The notes under the pieces are model-generated. The model searched no databases and was not told the DNA's origin. It saw only the letters and a program-made list of their open reading frames with translations. Both the position numbers and the translations under genes were made by a program. A DNA stretch of 64,000 nucleotides, taken from the NCBI RefSeq assembly GCF_932276165.1, contig NC_064008.1, positions 6,329,001-6,393,000 of the forward strand. Reading direction: 5' to 3'. The stretch comes from Plutella xylostella. Lineage: Eukaryota; Arthropoda; Insecta; Lepidoptera; Plutellidae. Positions 30,750 to 43,146 of the stretch are shown piece after piece; positions within the stretch are counted from its first letter, which is position 1; every line of letters starts with the position of its first letter.

Positions 30750-33700
30750 TAATGCAGGTATCTTAGTATCAAAATATATTCCAATTCTTCTATTTTATAT
30801 ATAATATTCTTGTATTTTTATATTTAAATCATCATTTATTATAATAACAACAGTGTGTTAAACATTTTGATTTATTAGGACAATACTGTTCAGACAGCCA
30901 TTCTCATAATATATGTATATAAAATGTAAGTTTCTTTCCATGTTCTCATAATGTATTCAAATTATTATATTTTAATTCTGATATTCTTGTGTCTTCATAT
31001 TAAATCAACATTTTCTTTGTAATTTTATTAAAGTGTGTTAACCATCTTGATTTAATAGAGCTTTAGACAGCCATTCTCTTAATATTCCAATATTTCCAAT
31101 ACATTCTTGTATTATGTGTATAAAATGTAAGTATTTTCTTTCCATATTCTCATAATGTAGGTATTCCAATCCTTTCATTTTATGTCTTATATTCTTGTGT
31201 CTCCATATTAAATCGGCCTTTTCTTTGTAATTATATTAAAGTGTTTTAACGATCTTGATTTAATAGATCAATGCTGACCCTCAGCCATTCTCATTATGTA
31301 GATTTTTATATGCATATTCTCATTTTATGATTATTCCAATTATATCTTCATATTTAAATCATCGTTTTCTTTATCATCATCATATTCATCATACAATATG
31401 TAAATATTCCTATCCTAAAACAAGAACAGGAATTAGAATAGAAGTGAGAAATAAATTGCATATTAGTCGCAAGTAATAAGTTACATCCACAGCTTAATAA
31501 TGAACCTAGTTAAGTAAGGTATAATATTATATTATGTACTTTTATCATAAATAGTTCTTATTACCTTTATCTATTTACAGGAAAATTAACGAATAATTTA
31601 TTATAAGAATTTTGAAATAATGATAGCCAATTACAAGTTTTTAATTGCTTGAGACACGGATAAAAGTTAAGTGTTACAGTTGCCACGAATTAATTATGAA
31701 TTATTCATATATAAATTAGTTGATGTAATGGCATTCCTATTATATTGTAACATGATTATATTATAATTAGTTAAAGTTTCGTGGAATTTTATACTAATTA
31801 TTTTAAATTGACCGTATCTTAAGTATTAAGTTTTCTATCAAATGAATATAATATAATTAGAGTTAGTATGCATATGAGTTGCAAAATCAAGAGTATAAAT
31901 ATTTGAGAGTATCATTACATAACATGACAATATTTGTGCATATTACATGGTGCATGGTAATAATTAGCATGCCATGATAAGAATTTACAATCAAGCATTC
32001 AGCAAGTAGGTAAACACATATAAGTAGGTAAAAACACCTCCTGTGGGTTGACTGGTAGAAAATGCTTGTAGCATTAAGTCCACCCTTTGTACACTTATTT
32101 TTATATTTGTGCAATAAAGGATTAAATAAAATAAAAATATGTAGAGGTAAATACAAGTAGGTGCTTATAGCTACCTTTAATTAACAGCCTTTTCAGTGTC
32201 GGCATAATTAAAACTAGAAAATACTTAGATACCAATGGTACCTCAAGATACAGACCAAGCTTAGTTTGGTTACCGCTATCGCTACTGTATACTTAATTTT
32301 TTTTAATATGTGCAAAATATTGATTAAATATCCTATCTCATTATAAATTTCATCGATGTCAGCATATTCAAAGAAAGTACACTTCATTAATTTAACCTAC
32401 TATTTTTATTTGTAGATAAGTACAATAAAGACTCTTAAAAACATTTCTTTACAAGTACTTCGTTTTTTTTTTTTTTTTTTTTTTTATTGTTTCCGTCATT
32501 GCCTTCAGATTGATCTAGAGTATTTCATTCACCTTGTTATGAATAGTGGAGGACTGTTAGGTTAATTGTATTTGAAAGTAGGTTTCATCAAATCATTTCT
32601 ACGTTTTTATGTAAAGGGTGTTTATTTTTTAATTTTGTTTTATTGAATTTTTATCTTTATATATGATAGGCCCAATGGAATGAAATTTGTATGTAGGTAC
32701 TATGTCAACCTCGCCATATTATGAGGACGTGGGCTTATTACGAGTTTTGAATATAGAATATTTGATTATATATAGGATAATGTCACTTTGTTTGACTTCT
32801 CCTTTTGTAAATAAAGCCAGCAAAGTAAGATCATGTATAATTAATTCTGAACCTCTACGTCAGCAAGCCAGCGGCGTCACAAATAAAATATATATTTGAA
32901 ATGTAGGAAATAAAATAGATTTGAAATATTTTGTTTTAATTACTGCTCTATGCCCAAATAGTATGAGATGGGTTCTTGGCAGTTCCTACAGGGATATTTA
33001 AAGTAACTGATGTGATGACTGACTGTGCAAAAGCTTTACAGTCTATTTATAAAGTCCAGAACTGAAATTGATCCGAACTAATTGTAAAATACCGTATTAA
33101 ATTGATCTATTACCTTCATCTAAGCACCAATCCGTTAAACGATATAGTCAATTGCTATTTTATTTCCTAATATAATTAACTGTAACTGTAAGTATTCAAC
33201 AGGCAATGACATAAAGTCTCCACAAATTCGCACTCTTTACTTCCATGACTATAGTTAGACTGTATATGTGGTCAGTAGTCGTGTTCCTTATTTAAATAAA
33301 TTAATAAATAAATAAACAAATAGTACCTATGGTATAGTTTTTAATTATATCTGTGTTGTTGACGTTATGTGATTCACACCAAGGTGATTATCAACTCGAG
33401 AGACTTATATAGCTTCCACTATGTTTTTGTTTTTTTTTTATGACGCTTCCTTATGTCTGGTAAGTAAAGTTGGTTTTCCTTTTAGTCGTCAAAAATGCAT
33501 GGGATTTCAACTGTCCAAAAACCAATAATATAATGGACAGAGCATAATTGATATTTTCACACTGTAGTTTGAGTTTTAAAGTTCACAAAATGTAAGCATT
33601 TTTAGATTGAAATCAATGTGAGGCTGAGCATTGTTATGTATGGAAACGGGTCAATAGTTAGTTTTATTTATATTTAGTATTAACAAGTCATGGAGAACCA

Positions 33701-35800
33701 ATAAAGAAGAGAGAGAATATTCCAGGTTCCGCAATTTGTTTGTTGTTAGACATTTGTAAGATAGTATCATGATAATGCATGGGATATAATCCCGTTTAAG
33801 TTTATCTAATAAAGATGAAGGCTTTTGCTAAGTCTAGGAATACAAATATTGTTTTCTAAAATTGCTTATAATCATAATATAAATTATTATCATTGCAACT
33901 ATGTTGGTGTTACATTAGTTTTAATTCTAAGTAAATACATATAATTTCCATTATCATAGTCTCCTATACGATATAACGACTTTTCCTTAAAACTCAACAA
34001 AGCAGTGGGTACTTAAAAATACAAAATATAACACTTCATAAACATTAAAGTTGTAATATACCTATGGTAATTTATATTTATTTAGCAGATCATGAATAAA
34101 GTATTCAAAACTTAGGGACCTAGTGGTATTTACTAACAGAATAATAACATGTATTTATACTTAATGTTTTTAAACTACGGAAATAATGTTATCAGATTTA
34201 AAAGTTGTCTGAGACGTCCAGCCTTCTTAAAGGTGTTGGAAAAGACCCATATTGAAACTAATACGGATAATAATATGTCATAAAATGGGTGATTGCATGT
34301 ACATTCACTCTCACTCAGCACAAAAGGTAAACAATCTTTGTGTGTCCTTTTTAATAAAAATACAATTAAACAAATTAACTACAGCCAAAATACTTACTTT
34401 TCCATCTTTATACATATATGAAGTTGCGGTTTTTGTAAAACAAATGTTTGTTTGTCAAAGTCTCCCAGACTCTTAACAGATTAATAAGGTAGTTCACAAT
34501 ATATTAATAACGTAAGTTTTCCGTCGTAAAAACAGCATTGATGAAGAAATAACATATTGTGTATGAGACCAAAATTTGTTTTAATGAAATTCCCAATTAG
34601 GTACTGTGGAGGTCCACAGTTTAAGTTATGATTTGTTTCAAAAGGAATTATATGAGTTACTAGTAGGAAAATGCTCATTATTATACATAAATATTTGACT
34701 GATGATACACTATGACATTATAAAATTAATAATGTTATTCAACATTGATATTTATTAATTGAGGCATTATTGTACTTGTATTAACACAATTCGTTAAGTC
34801 ATTATTTATTGTACCTAATGTTTAAATTATGGAAATAGCATGTGTGCATGATTTGTACTCTCAGATCTCAATATTCTGCTGAACACCTGTTTATCATACG
34901 TTACCTATGTTCACAAATAAAGAATTGAATAAATGGTTTAATTACGAAATCAATCATTCTATGCATTTCATGTGTATTTATGTTTCATTTCATAAATTTG
35001 TTTTGAAATTAATTCAAATAAAAAGACACTCCAAGGCCGCTCAAGATCCACGCCAAGCAAGAAAAAATACATTATACGTCTTGGATTTTGCAGATATTAC
35101 TAATAGTATTAATTAATACTTCTGATTTGACCTGCCTGTTGCGATGTGAATATCTATGAATTACACAGAATAGACTGTGCTATTTGATCCTTTTGGACAT
35201 TGTTTATATCCTGACTTGTTTAAAATACAGGTAGGTACTTACTATCCACAATAATATTCGGAAGCAAGAAAGTTAGTAATGTAATGCTAAACCTTTACAA
35301 TAATAAATGAATGTAACGTTAAAATGCAATACAGCTGTTACAGGTCATGATTAAATAGGTACTAAATGGTAATTTAATGTTCTCGACTAATCTCTGTATT
35401 TGACTTTCATATAGATAACTTATATTATTAGGACATCTTTATCTTTCCTGTTAAAAGTTTTTCCTAAAGAAAGAAGTTCAACAAAATTTTACAGTTTGTG
35501 AGCCAGGTTGAACCGCCTGGGTGGTATGATAACTAATAGGTATATTGGAGTATTGTTTATCTATTGTCTCAATGGTGAGGCATTCAATGTATAGTTTTAA
35601 TTCATATGTTGTATTTTTTTATAATTGATTCGAAAATAAGAAAACAAAATGACAGAAAATAATGTAAGCATGCGGGTATAATGAAATGATATATCTGAAA
35701 AGATTTTAAATAGATGATGCATGCACCTTCACTAAAGCATACACACACACAAAACATTTTCGTCAACAGATAGCATACAGAAGAAAAATCAAACACTCTT
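30750..35800. other. AT-rich interior of the 8-kb element
   Basis: No coding region is supported. From 30,740 to 31,400 there are four loose repeats of CAGCCATTCTCATAATAT and TTTCCATATTCTCATAATGT-type segments, each followed by TTCTTGTGT and TTAAATCA, giving a degenerate tandem array. A LINE 3'-end-like piece (TGCAATAAAGGATTAAATAA) is at 32,020-32,135. Confidence 0.5.
32020..32135 (+). repeat. LINE 3'-end fragment
   Basis: GGTTGACTGGTAGAAAATGC, TTAAGTCCACC and GTGCAATAAAGGATTAAATA. The inverse of this text occurs at 60,545-60,640, and a related end at 56,030-56,125. Confidence 0.55.
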
Positions 35801-35802
35801 AC

Positions 35803-36035
35803 GTACGTGTACAACTCCAGCTGATGGAATAGAGAGAAAACTTCGCCACAGATTATGGATTTTGCATTTGTATCACTTTCTGAGTCTTTTCTTAGCCATG
35901 AAAACTCATTTTCCCAAAGTTGTGTGTACTTCTGTGTCCTTTTTTTTTCTTCGTCAAAACTTTTCGATTTTTAGATGGGGTACTTGCGTTATTATTATCA
36001 GTACAGGATGCTTGATCGGCGTTATCAATGTTCAT
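35803..36035 (-). pseudogene. Gene fragment resembling the N-terminus of a BED/hAT-type zinc-finger protein
   Basis: Starting at an ATG at 36035 the minus strand reads MNIDNADQASCTDNNNAST and a Lys-rich part. After an A-run with an apparent frame slip it continues FDEEKKRTQKYTQLWENEF, then SWLRKDSESDTNAKSIICGE, and reaches a donor CGTAC/GTAAGAG. The Q-K-Y...W-E...F-S-W-L...C pattern resembles the start of transposase-derived BED-type proteins widespread in insects. No matching downstream exons are seen. Family assignment is from memory of the pattern and is weak. Confidence 0.35.
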
Positions 36036-36123
36036 CAATCACGTTATAACGAATGGATAAAAGTATTCCAAACAAACAAAACCAAAGTCACAAACAAAAC
36101 AAACCTCAAAAACTTCTCAAAAT

Positions 36124-36170
36124 AACTTGTCACATGTGACATTTGACGTTTGACATTAGTGGCTGCGTTC
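36124..36170 (-). promoter_or_regulatory. Promoter-like TGTCAAA cluster upstream of the gene fragment
   Basis: On the minus strand: AATGTCAAACGTCAAATGTC followed by ACATGTGAC, about 90-130 bases before the ATG at 36035. Such clustered TGTCAAA sequences often lie near lepidopteran gene starts. Inference only. Confidence 0.3.
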
Positions 36171-36889
36171 AAGATCGTCCAAAGTAAATAGTCGACTTTT
36201 TTGGTTTTGATTATGTGTTTTTGCGTAATATTATATGACTAGTAAAAATGTGTAAAAAAAGGCTATTTTAGCGTACTCTATTAGTGTTATAGATTATAGA
36301 TCACGCTTAAATGATATAGAGTACAATACTCTAAAGTAGGGTTGGCATTCCATGGTGGATATTACATCGCGGTATTAAGATTTTTTTCTGTAGGATATTA
36401 CATCGTCAGTTCATGCTAAAAATTCAGTTATTACTTGATCAATTAAATCAAAGAGAAATAAACTTTATGATTATTAATTATTGACTTGCTACAGTTGCTA
36501 CTGCTAATTCACAATAATGGGAGGAATTGCGAATTCTCCATTTTGCATTTAGGCCTAATACGCACGCGATATTTCAAATAAAGTAAAGTAAAGTACTTTG
36601 CATTCACTGTTGCTGTTTGCAAGACAACAGTTTTAATACAAATCTACCTTATAAAGCTGTGTTTTGCACTTTTCGATAATGAAATTAATCACAATGATAA
36701 AATTTTCGCCAAATATAGCGTGATGATCGCGTTTTTACCTTTTATAACCTTATTTGGACTTTACGTGATATTAATTTCTTAAGATAGTGGTTAATAATAC
36801 GTAAATTTCTTTTCAGTAATCATAGAAACTGCATATTGTTATATCCATAACAATTTTCATAACTAAGCACAGAAATAAATTCACTTACC

Positions 36890-36923
36890 GGTGGGCGTAG
36901 ACTTACTCATCTCAATTCTGAAA
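36890..36923 (-). other. AUG followed by splice donor next to the right LTR
   Basis: Reading leftwards from the right repeat: TTTCAGAATTGAG, then ATGAGTAAGTCTACGCCCAC, then the donor G/GTAAGTG. It could be a short leader exon of a transcript started in the repeat. No partner acceptor could be assigned. Confidence 0.3.
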
Positions 36924-37253
36924 TGTTAGCTTGGTACTATAGAAGATGCTGAAAATAAGACACTCAGGAAGTTTGAAGTAAAATACTTTTATAAGGAACA
37001 CAAACTATTCAAAAAGGAATCTAATAACAAACAGAAGTCTTTTAAAAGTTATTCTTGTTTTTTCTGCCATCTTGAATTGAATGAATCCGCATGAATCCCG
37101 TGACCGGCCAGTCAATGCGAATCACAGACAATATAGAAACTAAATGAACTAAAGAACAACTCCTAGCTACATCTAGTAATCCGGCCGGACCTATGATGAA
37201 ATAAGTAGCTTGATATTAGTAAAGAATAGCATTGGTAAATTTAAACGCTAACA
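36924..37253. repeat. Right 330-bp terminal direct repeat (LTR)
   Basis: Same length and sequence as 29207-29536, followed by TATA. Identity implies a recent insertion. Confidence 0.85.
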
Positions 37254-37277
37254 TATATTATTATTATACCTATTCTC

Positions 37278-37352
37278 TTGCGCGTTCCAAAAATTACAGC
37301 CTCGTATTAATCGCAGCTTGCGACATTACAACGTTTATCACGTCGATAACGA
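37278..37352. repeat. MITE half copy, GTTCGTTATCGA family
   Basis: Contains CACGTCGATAACGAAC and neighbouring family text. Lies 25 bases outside the 8-kb element. Confidence 0.4.
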
Positions 37353-38291
37353 ACTGAGTAAAATGCTCACAGCAGAACCAAACCGCGAGCTTATAAATTT
37401 AAAATCGGCGAAACACGTTTAAATTCCGAACGCTACAAACCGATTCACAGGAAGATCTCAACTTTTTAAATTGTTTTATTTCCCTCACCAAACTAGCAGC
37501 TCAGTTTTAGATTAACAGTTCGGAAATGGTGGAAACTTTTGCAACCGCAGCGTTCGGAAGTTTCTAGTGCATTCGCAGTTTAAAACTAAACCACTTGGAA
37601 AATGCTCGGTACCAAAGAGGCCGGATACAACGCACGGAGGATTTCAAAATTCGAATGTGTTTTGTGAGTTAATTTTTTTATTTTTGACGTAAAAGGTGGC
37701 ACACGTTTCGATGCCATGTTTGATTGTGGAAACAAAAGGTCCGGAATGGGTGTAACTAAAAGCTTTAACGTAAACCACCCTAAGTCCTACTCATCAAACT
37801 GAGTAAATTTCCAATAGAATCATAGATATAAATTATTTATTTGCTCATTAAATACACATCACATACCTTTGCAAATAAACTTTTTCTCCCATACAAAGGC
37901 TCATGATACTGACAACATTTTCCATAGTTGCGCAAAAAATATATTGAGTAATGTTAAGTATTTTCCTTTTAAAAAAAATATTGGTTTGATTAGTAGATCA
38001 TGATGTAGGTGCTGATAAGTACCTTGTTATATTTATAGGGAGCATATTATTTATATTTAACAACAAGAATTCGTTAGGGACAAATTCAAGTTAATCCTGT
38101 AGGTAGTGTACGTATTGCACAAAGATAAATCCGCCATTTTACTGTAACATTTTCTTCTGTGTCACTGCACTAGAACAAAGTCGACAATTCGCAAATAAAT
38201 ATTCCATTACACCGATCGTTCAATCCGGTGGATCTCTAATTTCCGTGGGATGATAACATTTTATGTCGGTTTTTTTCAGATAGAGTACCTA

Positions 38292-38440
38292 TGTATCTAG
38301 ATAGAATATTCTTTATTTGTACACACACATAAAATAAAATTACATAACTAAAATTTTAATACTAACACATATGTACAAAAATGGCGGCCTTATCGCTTAA
38401 AGCGATTTCTTCAGGACAACCTTAGGGTGGAAGGATATTT
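38292..38440 (-). repeat. LINE 3'-end-type repeat (copy 2)
   Basis: Matches 12690-12838: AATATTCTTTATTTGTACAC, CACATATGTACAAAAATGGC, CCTTAGGGTGGAAGGATA. Confidence 0.5.
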
Positions 38441-38717
38441 ATCTATCTATCGTAGTGAGCAAATTTTCCGCATTTAGCCTCAAAGGTGGACCATCAGGCG
38501 ATCGTAAATGGCGCGATGCGTTTTCGTCGTGCGATGAGATATTCAAACATACAGATATCTTCATAGTGTCCTATTTGAACTTTGCAAGTCATTATGCGAG
38601 CAAACTCTCATTTTTGACCGATAAGAATGAAACGCCTTGCCAGAAATGCCTACGGATGACTATAGCTACTAAGCCACCCAAGCTGCCGTCAGAAAGCCAG
38701 TAAACGACCTAGGCTAG

Positions 38718-38843
38718 TTAGTCCACCAACCAGCACTAGATCAGCATGGCGGGTTAGGCCTAAAACCCTTAACCCTTGCTTCATGGAAAGGAGACCCTGC
38801 CCCAACAGTGGGGACGTGATGGGTTGCGATGATGACGAAGTGG
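38718..38843 (+). repeat. 3' part of the second SINE family
   Basis: Has CCACCAACCAGCACTAGATC, AGCATGGCGGGTTAGGCC and GAGACCCTGCCCCAACAGTG, the body usually following the 53801-type tRNA-like head. Confidence 0.5.
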
Positions 38844-38869
38844 TTACTATTTTATGCAAAAATACACTT

Positions 38870-39111
38870 GACGACCGAATGGCGTAGTGGTTAGTGACCT
38901 GACTACTGAGCCGATGGTCCCGGGTTCGAATCCCGGCTGGGGCAGATATTTGTTTAAAGACAGATATTTGTACTCGGGTCTTGGGTGTTGATATTTATAT
39001 TTAGTATCTATCTATCTATGTATTTGTGTAGATATATCAGCTGTTCGACACCCATAACACAGGTTCTGCCTAGCTTGGGGTCGGATGGCCGTGTGTGAGA
39101 TGTCCCCACAT
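38870..39111 (+). mobile_element. tRNA-headed SINE, type-2 tail
   Basis: Head ATGGCGTAGTGGTTAGTGAC and GGTTCGAATCCCGGCTGGGG; tail TTTGTGTAGATATATCAGCT and GGGTCGGATGGCCG, ending in an ATTT repeat. Confidence 0.8.
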
Positions 39112-41330
39112 ATTTATTTATTTATTTATTTATTTACACTTAGTAAGGTCATAGACCAAAATTATCACTTTAATCGCCGTCTTTCACTTTTTTATACGAT
39201 TTTTGCAACATCCTTTAACTTCCCTGCCGGGAAAAAAGTTGTGTCATAACAAACATGAATTCAAAACAAAATCTGCGCGCTTACTTTCAATCCCATAATC
39301 CAACTAGCCGTCCGTAGTCCGTACCGAACATGTCGCAACTCCCAACTTCATGAATTGTGTTCAGCAGTAAGCCGACAAACTTTTCTATCCAACGTTAGAA
39401 AAGTTTCCACGATTCAATCGTTCTGTTTGATAAAAAATAGAACTGTAGCTTGCTTTTGTTTTGTTCCAGCTTTTGTTTTGACGACGGAAGTTGGCGGGAA
39501 GTTTTTGAAAGGATTTAACTTTGTCTTTAACTGATGACTGTGTCTTATTATATTATGCATACCTAAACTTAGATCGTAAATAGTAATCAATTAAATTGTA
39601 TCTACAGGTGACCAAAAATGGTTCTGTAGAAGCGATTGTAAAACGAAAGTTGTGAAGAATGAAAACACAAGTCCTTACTATAGGTACCACTTTTGCAACA
39701 CCATATAAAATACACTGTAGGGCAATGAAAACTAAATGTTCAGTAATACATAATATATGAAACTTCAAATGGCAGGTGGAACTTTTTAATTGATCGTGAG
39801 TGTATTAATCTTGATAATGTAGGTATTTAAAAGCACCTACTTTCGCAAGAGTGGTAAAAAATTGCCGTTTTCACAAATATACAGTTCTAACATAACATCG
39901 AAACTTCGAGACTCCTAAGTGTACAATACACTCACTCAAATCGATAGAACATAAAGAACAAGTACATTACATAGGAAAATAAACAAAATTGCTACTATAA
40001 AAACAAACTACTATTTGTAACAAACATTTTTATTTATTGTAGCATCGATTCAAGTGAAAGACCCTACTTCTTTGTTCAACATTTTACTAAAAGGCTGTGC
40101 GAGACACGTAGGCTTGAAAACAAACAAAATTTAGGTACCCTGTTACTTGAATTCGTTCGTTATGACGTAGAGATAAGGCTCACTGGGTAGCAAAATAAAT
40201 CTGGCTTCGTTGGTTTGCTGTAAAACTTGAAAGCGGTGTACATAAAACTATTTGTCAATAAGTAAGTCGATGCATTTAGGGTTGGTTTTATAGGGTCTGC
40301 TTTAGTACATTATAGGATAATAGCACATAATAGGTAAGTACATTCTGGGTGGTATTTTAAGTATGTTAATTTACTTGTTTTTGATTGGCTGATAATTTTT
40401 AAGGTATTTTCAGTCGTGTCTGTCATCCGTTTCATTGGGTTAGGTTAGGAGAGTAATGGAACAGAGATTGCTTAAATAATTTGAGCATTGATATTTGTAT
40501 GGTTTTGGGTGTAGTAAGGTACAGTCGATACATACACACAGGCTATATAATTATTATATTGTACATATCAAGTCGTTTACGATTCGTCAGTGGATTGTAT
40601 GCGTTGCACGCGAGGAACTCTTATCTCTTTGGCTGAGTGTACAAAATACACAAGCATTAAAGGTACAGTCGCTATAAAAGGCTTACAGAAAAGGGTTGGG
40701 TGCTTTGTTAATCTTAATAATCTTTACGCCCATTACGTGGGGAGCCCTTCAAATTATAGCAATTGAACGAGCTATAGGTACTTTTAGTTAAAATGAATTT
40801 GTTATCGAATTTTCATACACTTATAATATCATTAAATAAATAACATCAGTTGATATTATTAAAGAGACCCTCGTTGTATCATTGTTGGTTCATCAGGAAA
40901 TCTAGCGGTAACAGTTACCTACAGAATATAAAGTTATACAAAATCACGCTGTCTCGTAAACTGATAAAGTGGAGGCTACACGAAGGTCAGTCGGTAATAG
41001 AAAATGTATCCGTGAAACGATAAACTATTCTCTGGGTGAAATCTCAGGTTGTATAGGAAACACGCACAGTCCAACACACAAAAAACGCATCTAACCTCCA
41101 CATTGAAAAAGCTCCAATTGTGTCACCAGCCTATGGGGTAGGTACAGTCGCTGCCATAAAATTTAAAGCCCATAAAAGTGAGAAACATTCCTGGAACGCC
41201 TGATAAGCGCTTTTTATTTGACTGTCCATCATATACCCGGTCTCATTAAATTTACTGGGCTTTATCCGAAGAACGCGTAGCAAATACATAGGAATGTAAT
41301 TTCTACAGGGTGTTAAAAAAGGGAAAGCGT
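39112..41330. other. Gene-poor stretch
   Basis: Only a degraded MITE at 39,674-39,806 (GGCAGGTGGAACTTTTTAAT, GATCGTGAGTGTAT). No exon or RNA gene seen. Confidence 0.5.
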
Positions 41331-41500
41331 TGGTAGCTTGTCGGGTAACCGCCCGCTTCTCACGCCAGATACCTATGCGGGTTTGAATCCCGGCGCTGAC
41401 ATGTTCCAAGGAGTTCTTTGGAATTTAAGAATAATGTATACCATCATCGCTCTTACGGTGAAGGAAAACATCGTGAGGAAACCTGAATATTCTAAATATT
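41331..41500 (+). mobile_element. Second tRNA-derived SINE family (copy 1)
   Basis: Head TGTCGGGTAACCGCCCGCTT and GGGTTTGAATCCCGGCGCTG; body ATCATCGCTCTTACGGTGAA and AACATCGTGAGGAAACCTG. The head is unlike that of the other SINEs in the window. Confidence 0.7.
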
Positions 41501-42018
41501 ATTTAAATTCTAGATGGTGTACTCTAAGTGCATTGTACTCATTCAAAAACGGCGATACGGCTCGCACACCTCTCACGTGAGTACAAAATGTACAGTGACT
41601 CGCTTAAGAGTCACCTCTATTATTCTGTGCCTCTACTACACCCCTTCGGTGATTACAGTCGTGAGAATAATTATGTATGTTAAAAAAGGGATATCATTCT
41701 AAACAACTTTTTTTCTAGATACGGTCAGATTGACAGACATGCAGATGAATCTATGAGGGTTCCATTTGCCTACGGAACCCCAAAATTCACACCGAATTTC
41801 GTACATTTTCCACCCGCGTAATTTAGTACCATCATCCAGTTTATTGCTTTCTCGTTACAGAGATGAAGATAATTTGTTTTATAGCCAGCCGGTTGTAATG
41901 TCAACTTTAATTACGTTTTATCTTTGCTTTAAGCGAAATTATTGGTTTAATAAAATATAGCCGTTTCGGGAAATAAAACGTCTCGTACAGATAGCAAAGT
42001 AACGTCTGTCTAAAGCTG

Positions 42019-42160
42019 CGTACAGACCGGCCAAACGAACGCCAACGAACGGGTTTCTTTGACCTTCGTTGCTGCAATCTGCCCTGTATATATTATGTAT
42101 GATAAATATCCATCGTTGGGCGTTCGTTGGGCCTTCGTTGGGCCGGTCTGTACGCAGCTT
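42019..42160. mobile_element. MITE, ACAGACCGGCC family (copy 2)
   Basis: Ends GCTGCGTACAGACCGGCCAA and GGGCCGGTCTGTACGCAGC, a near-perfect inverted pair; centre TATGATAAATATCCATCGTT. Confidence 0.75.
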
Positions 42161-42214
42161 ATAGCATAATTTAAGTGACTTTAGGCATGAATGATCAAAC
42201 CCATGGATGACAAA

Positions 42215-42372
42215 CATAGTGTAGAACGCCCTCCGGCTAGATGAGGTGACTACTTCCGTAAGATGTATGTGGTAATCATTAGATGCGGAAAGCTATAGAT
42301 CGCATCTAGTGGCGTGCTTTGGGAGAGGCTTACGTCTTACAGTGGACTGCTATAGGCTGATGATGATGATGT
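42215..42372 (+). repeat. LINE C-terminal/3'-end fragment
   Basis: Decayed relative of 27300-27452: GCGGAAAGCTATAGATCGCA, GTGGACTGCTATAGGCTGAT, then GATGATGATG. Confidence 0.55.
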
Positions 42373-43000
42373 TTATACAGACATTGTGAAACAGAGGTTG
42401 ATTGTAGAAAAAATCCTACCTAAATTATTAAGCATCGTTTAAAAAACTGCAACGTAAAATTGTTATCTAACGAATATAGTATTTTTTACCTGAAAAATAA
42501 CTTTCATTTCAAACAAAGCTGCGATAAGCGTTTTTTGGAAATGTCATGTTTGGGACGCACTGTGGATGCCAGTATAAACGCACAGTTGCCGTTGGAGTTT
42601 AACTCTTATATAATAAAGAATAAGGCACAGTGTTTGTTAATTCCTTCACTGTGAATAACTGACGGTAAAGCCTTTTCATTCTTATTTTAACGACGAACTG
42701 TACTATCGCCGTGAGTGGTGGTTTTACACTACCCCTATGCATTGTAAAACGGTATAAATGTTAAGGTTTTCGATAATATTATTAACTTACTGAATTGGCA
42801 AAGACTATTCCTAACGTGATTATATAGAACTAATTGTTTAAGCTGATATTTAAGCACAAATCTGTTAACACGAGATTATCAATCGATATTTTTTTTAAAT
42901 GATTGTAAATAACAAGTATATAAGCAATAATTAATCACTGTACTGTATTGTCAAATTTGACATGTCCTCGGTCAATTTCTCTCATCTAAATCAGACTACG

Positions 43001-43146
43001 TGCCAATTTCTCCATAGTCGGTTATAGCATAACCAGGTATCAGTGGTTGACTTTGACACATCTGTCAAGAATTTTATATGGAGATAACGTGTAATTGACT
43101 AACCTTCCCTGGTCGGTTAGATAACCGACTATGGAGAAATTGGGGT
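43001..43146. mobile_element. MITE, CCATAGTC family (copy)
   Basis: Ends TGCCAATTTCTCCATAGTCG and CGACTATGGAGAAATTGGGG, centre TTGACACATCTGTCAAGAAT. Confidence 0.8.

Larger units (their letters stand above)
29207..37253. mobile_element. 8.05-kb LTR-type element without gag-pol
   Basis: Two 330-bp direct repeats, identical as far as I can read, start TGTTAGC and end GCTAACA and enclose 7,387 bases. The outer flanks match as TATA/TATA, while neither repeat alone has matching flanks, so this is one insertion. The interior has no reading frame for gag, protease, RT or integrase. It does hold two tandem-repeat arrays (29,922-30,075 and 30,290-30,700) and a gene fragment (35,803-36,035). The layout resembles large non-autonomous LTR derivatives. 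I found no convincing primer-binding site or adjacent polypurine tract, so orientation is unsettled; the AUG-plus-donor leader next to the right repeat hints at minus. Confidence 0.75.

Noticed and set aside
29207..37253. Two independent insertions of a 330-bp repeat rather than one element
   Set aside because: Neither copy has matching flanks of its own, whereas the outer flanks match (TATA/TATA); short, so not absolute proof.
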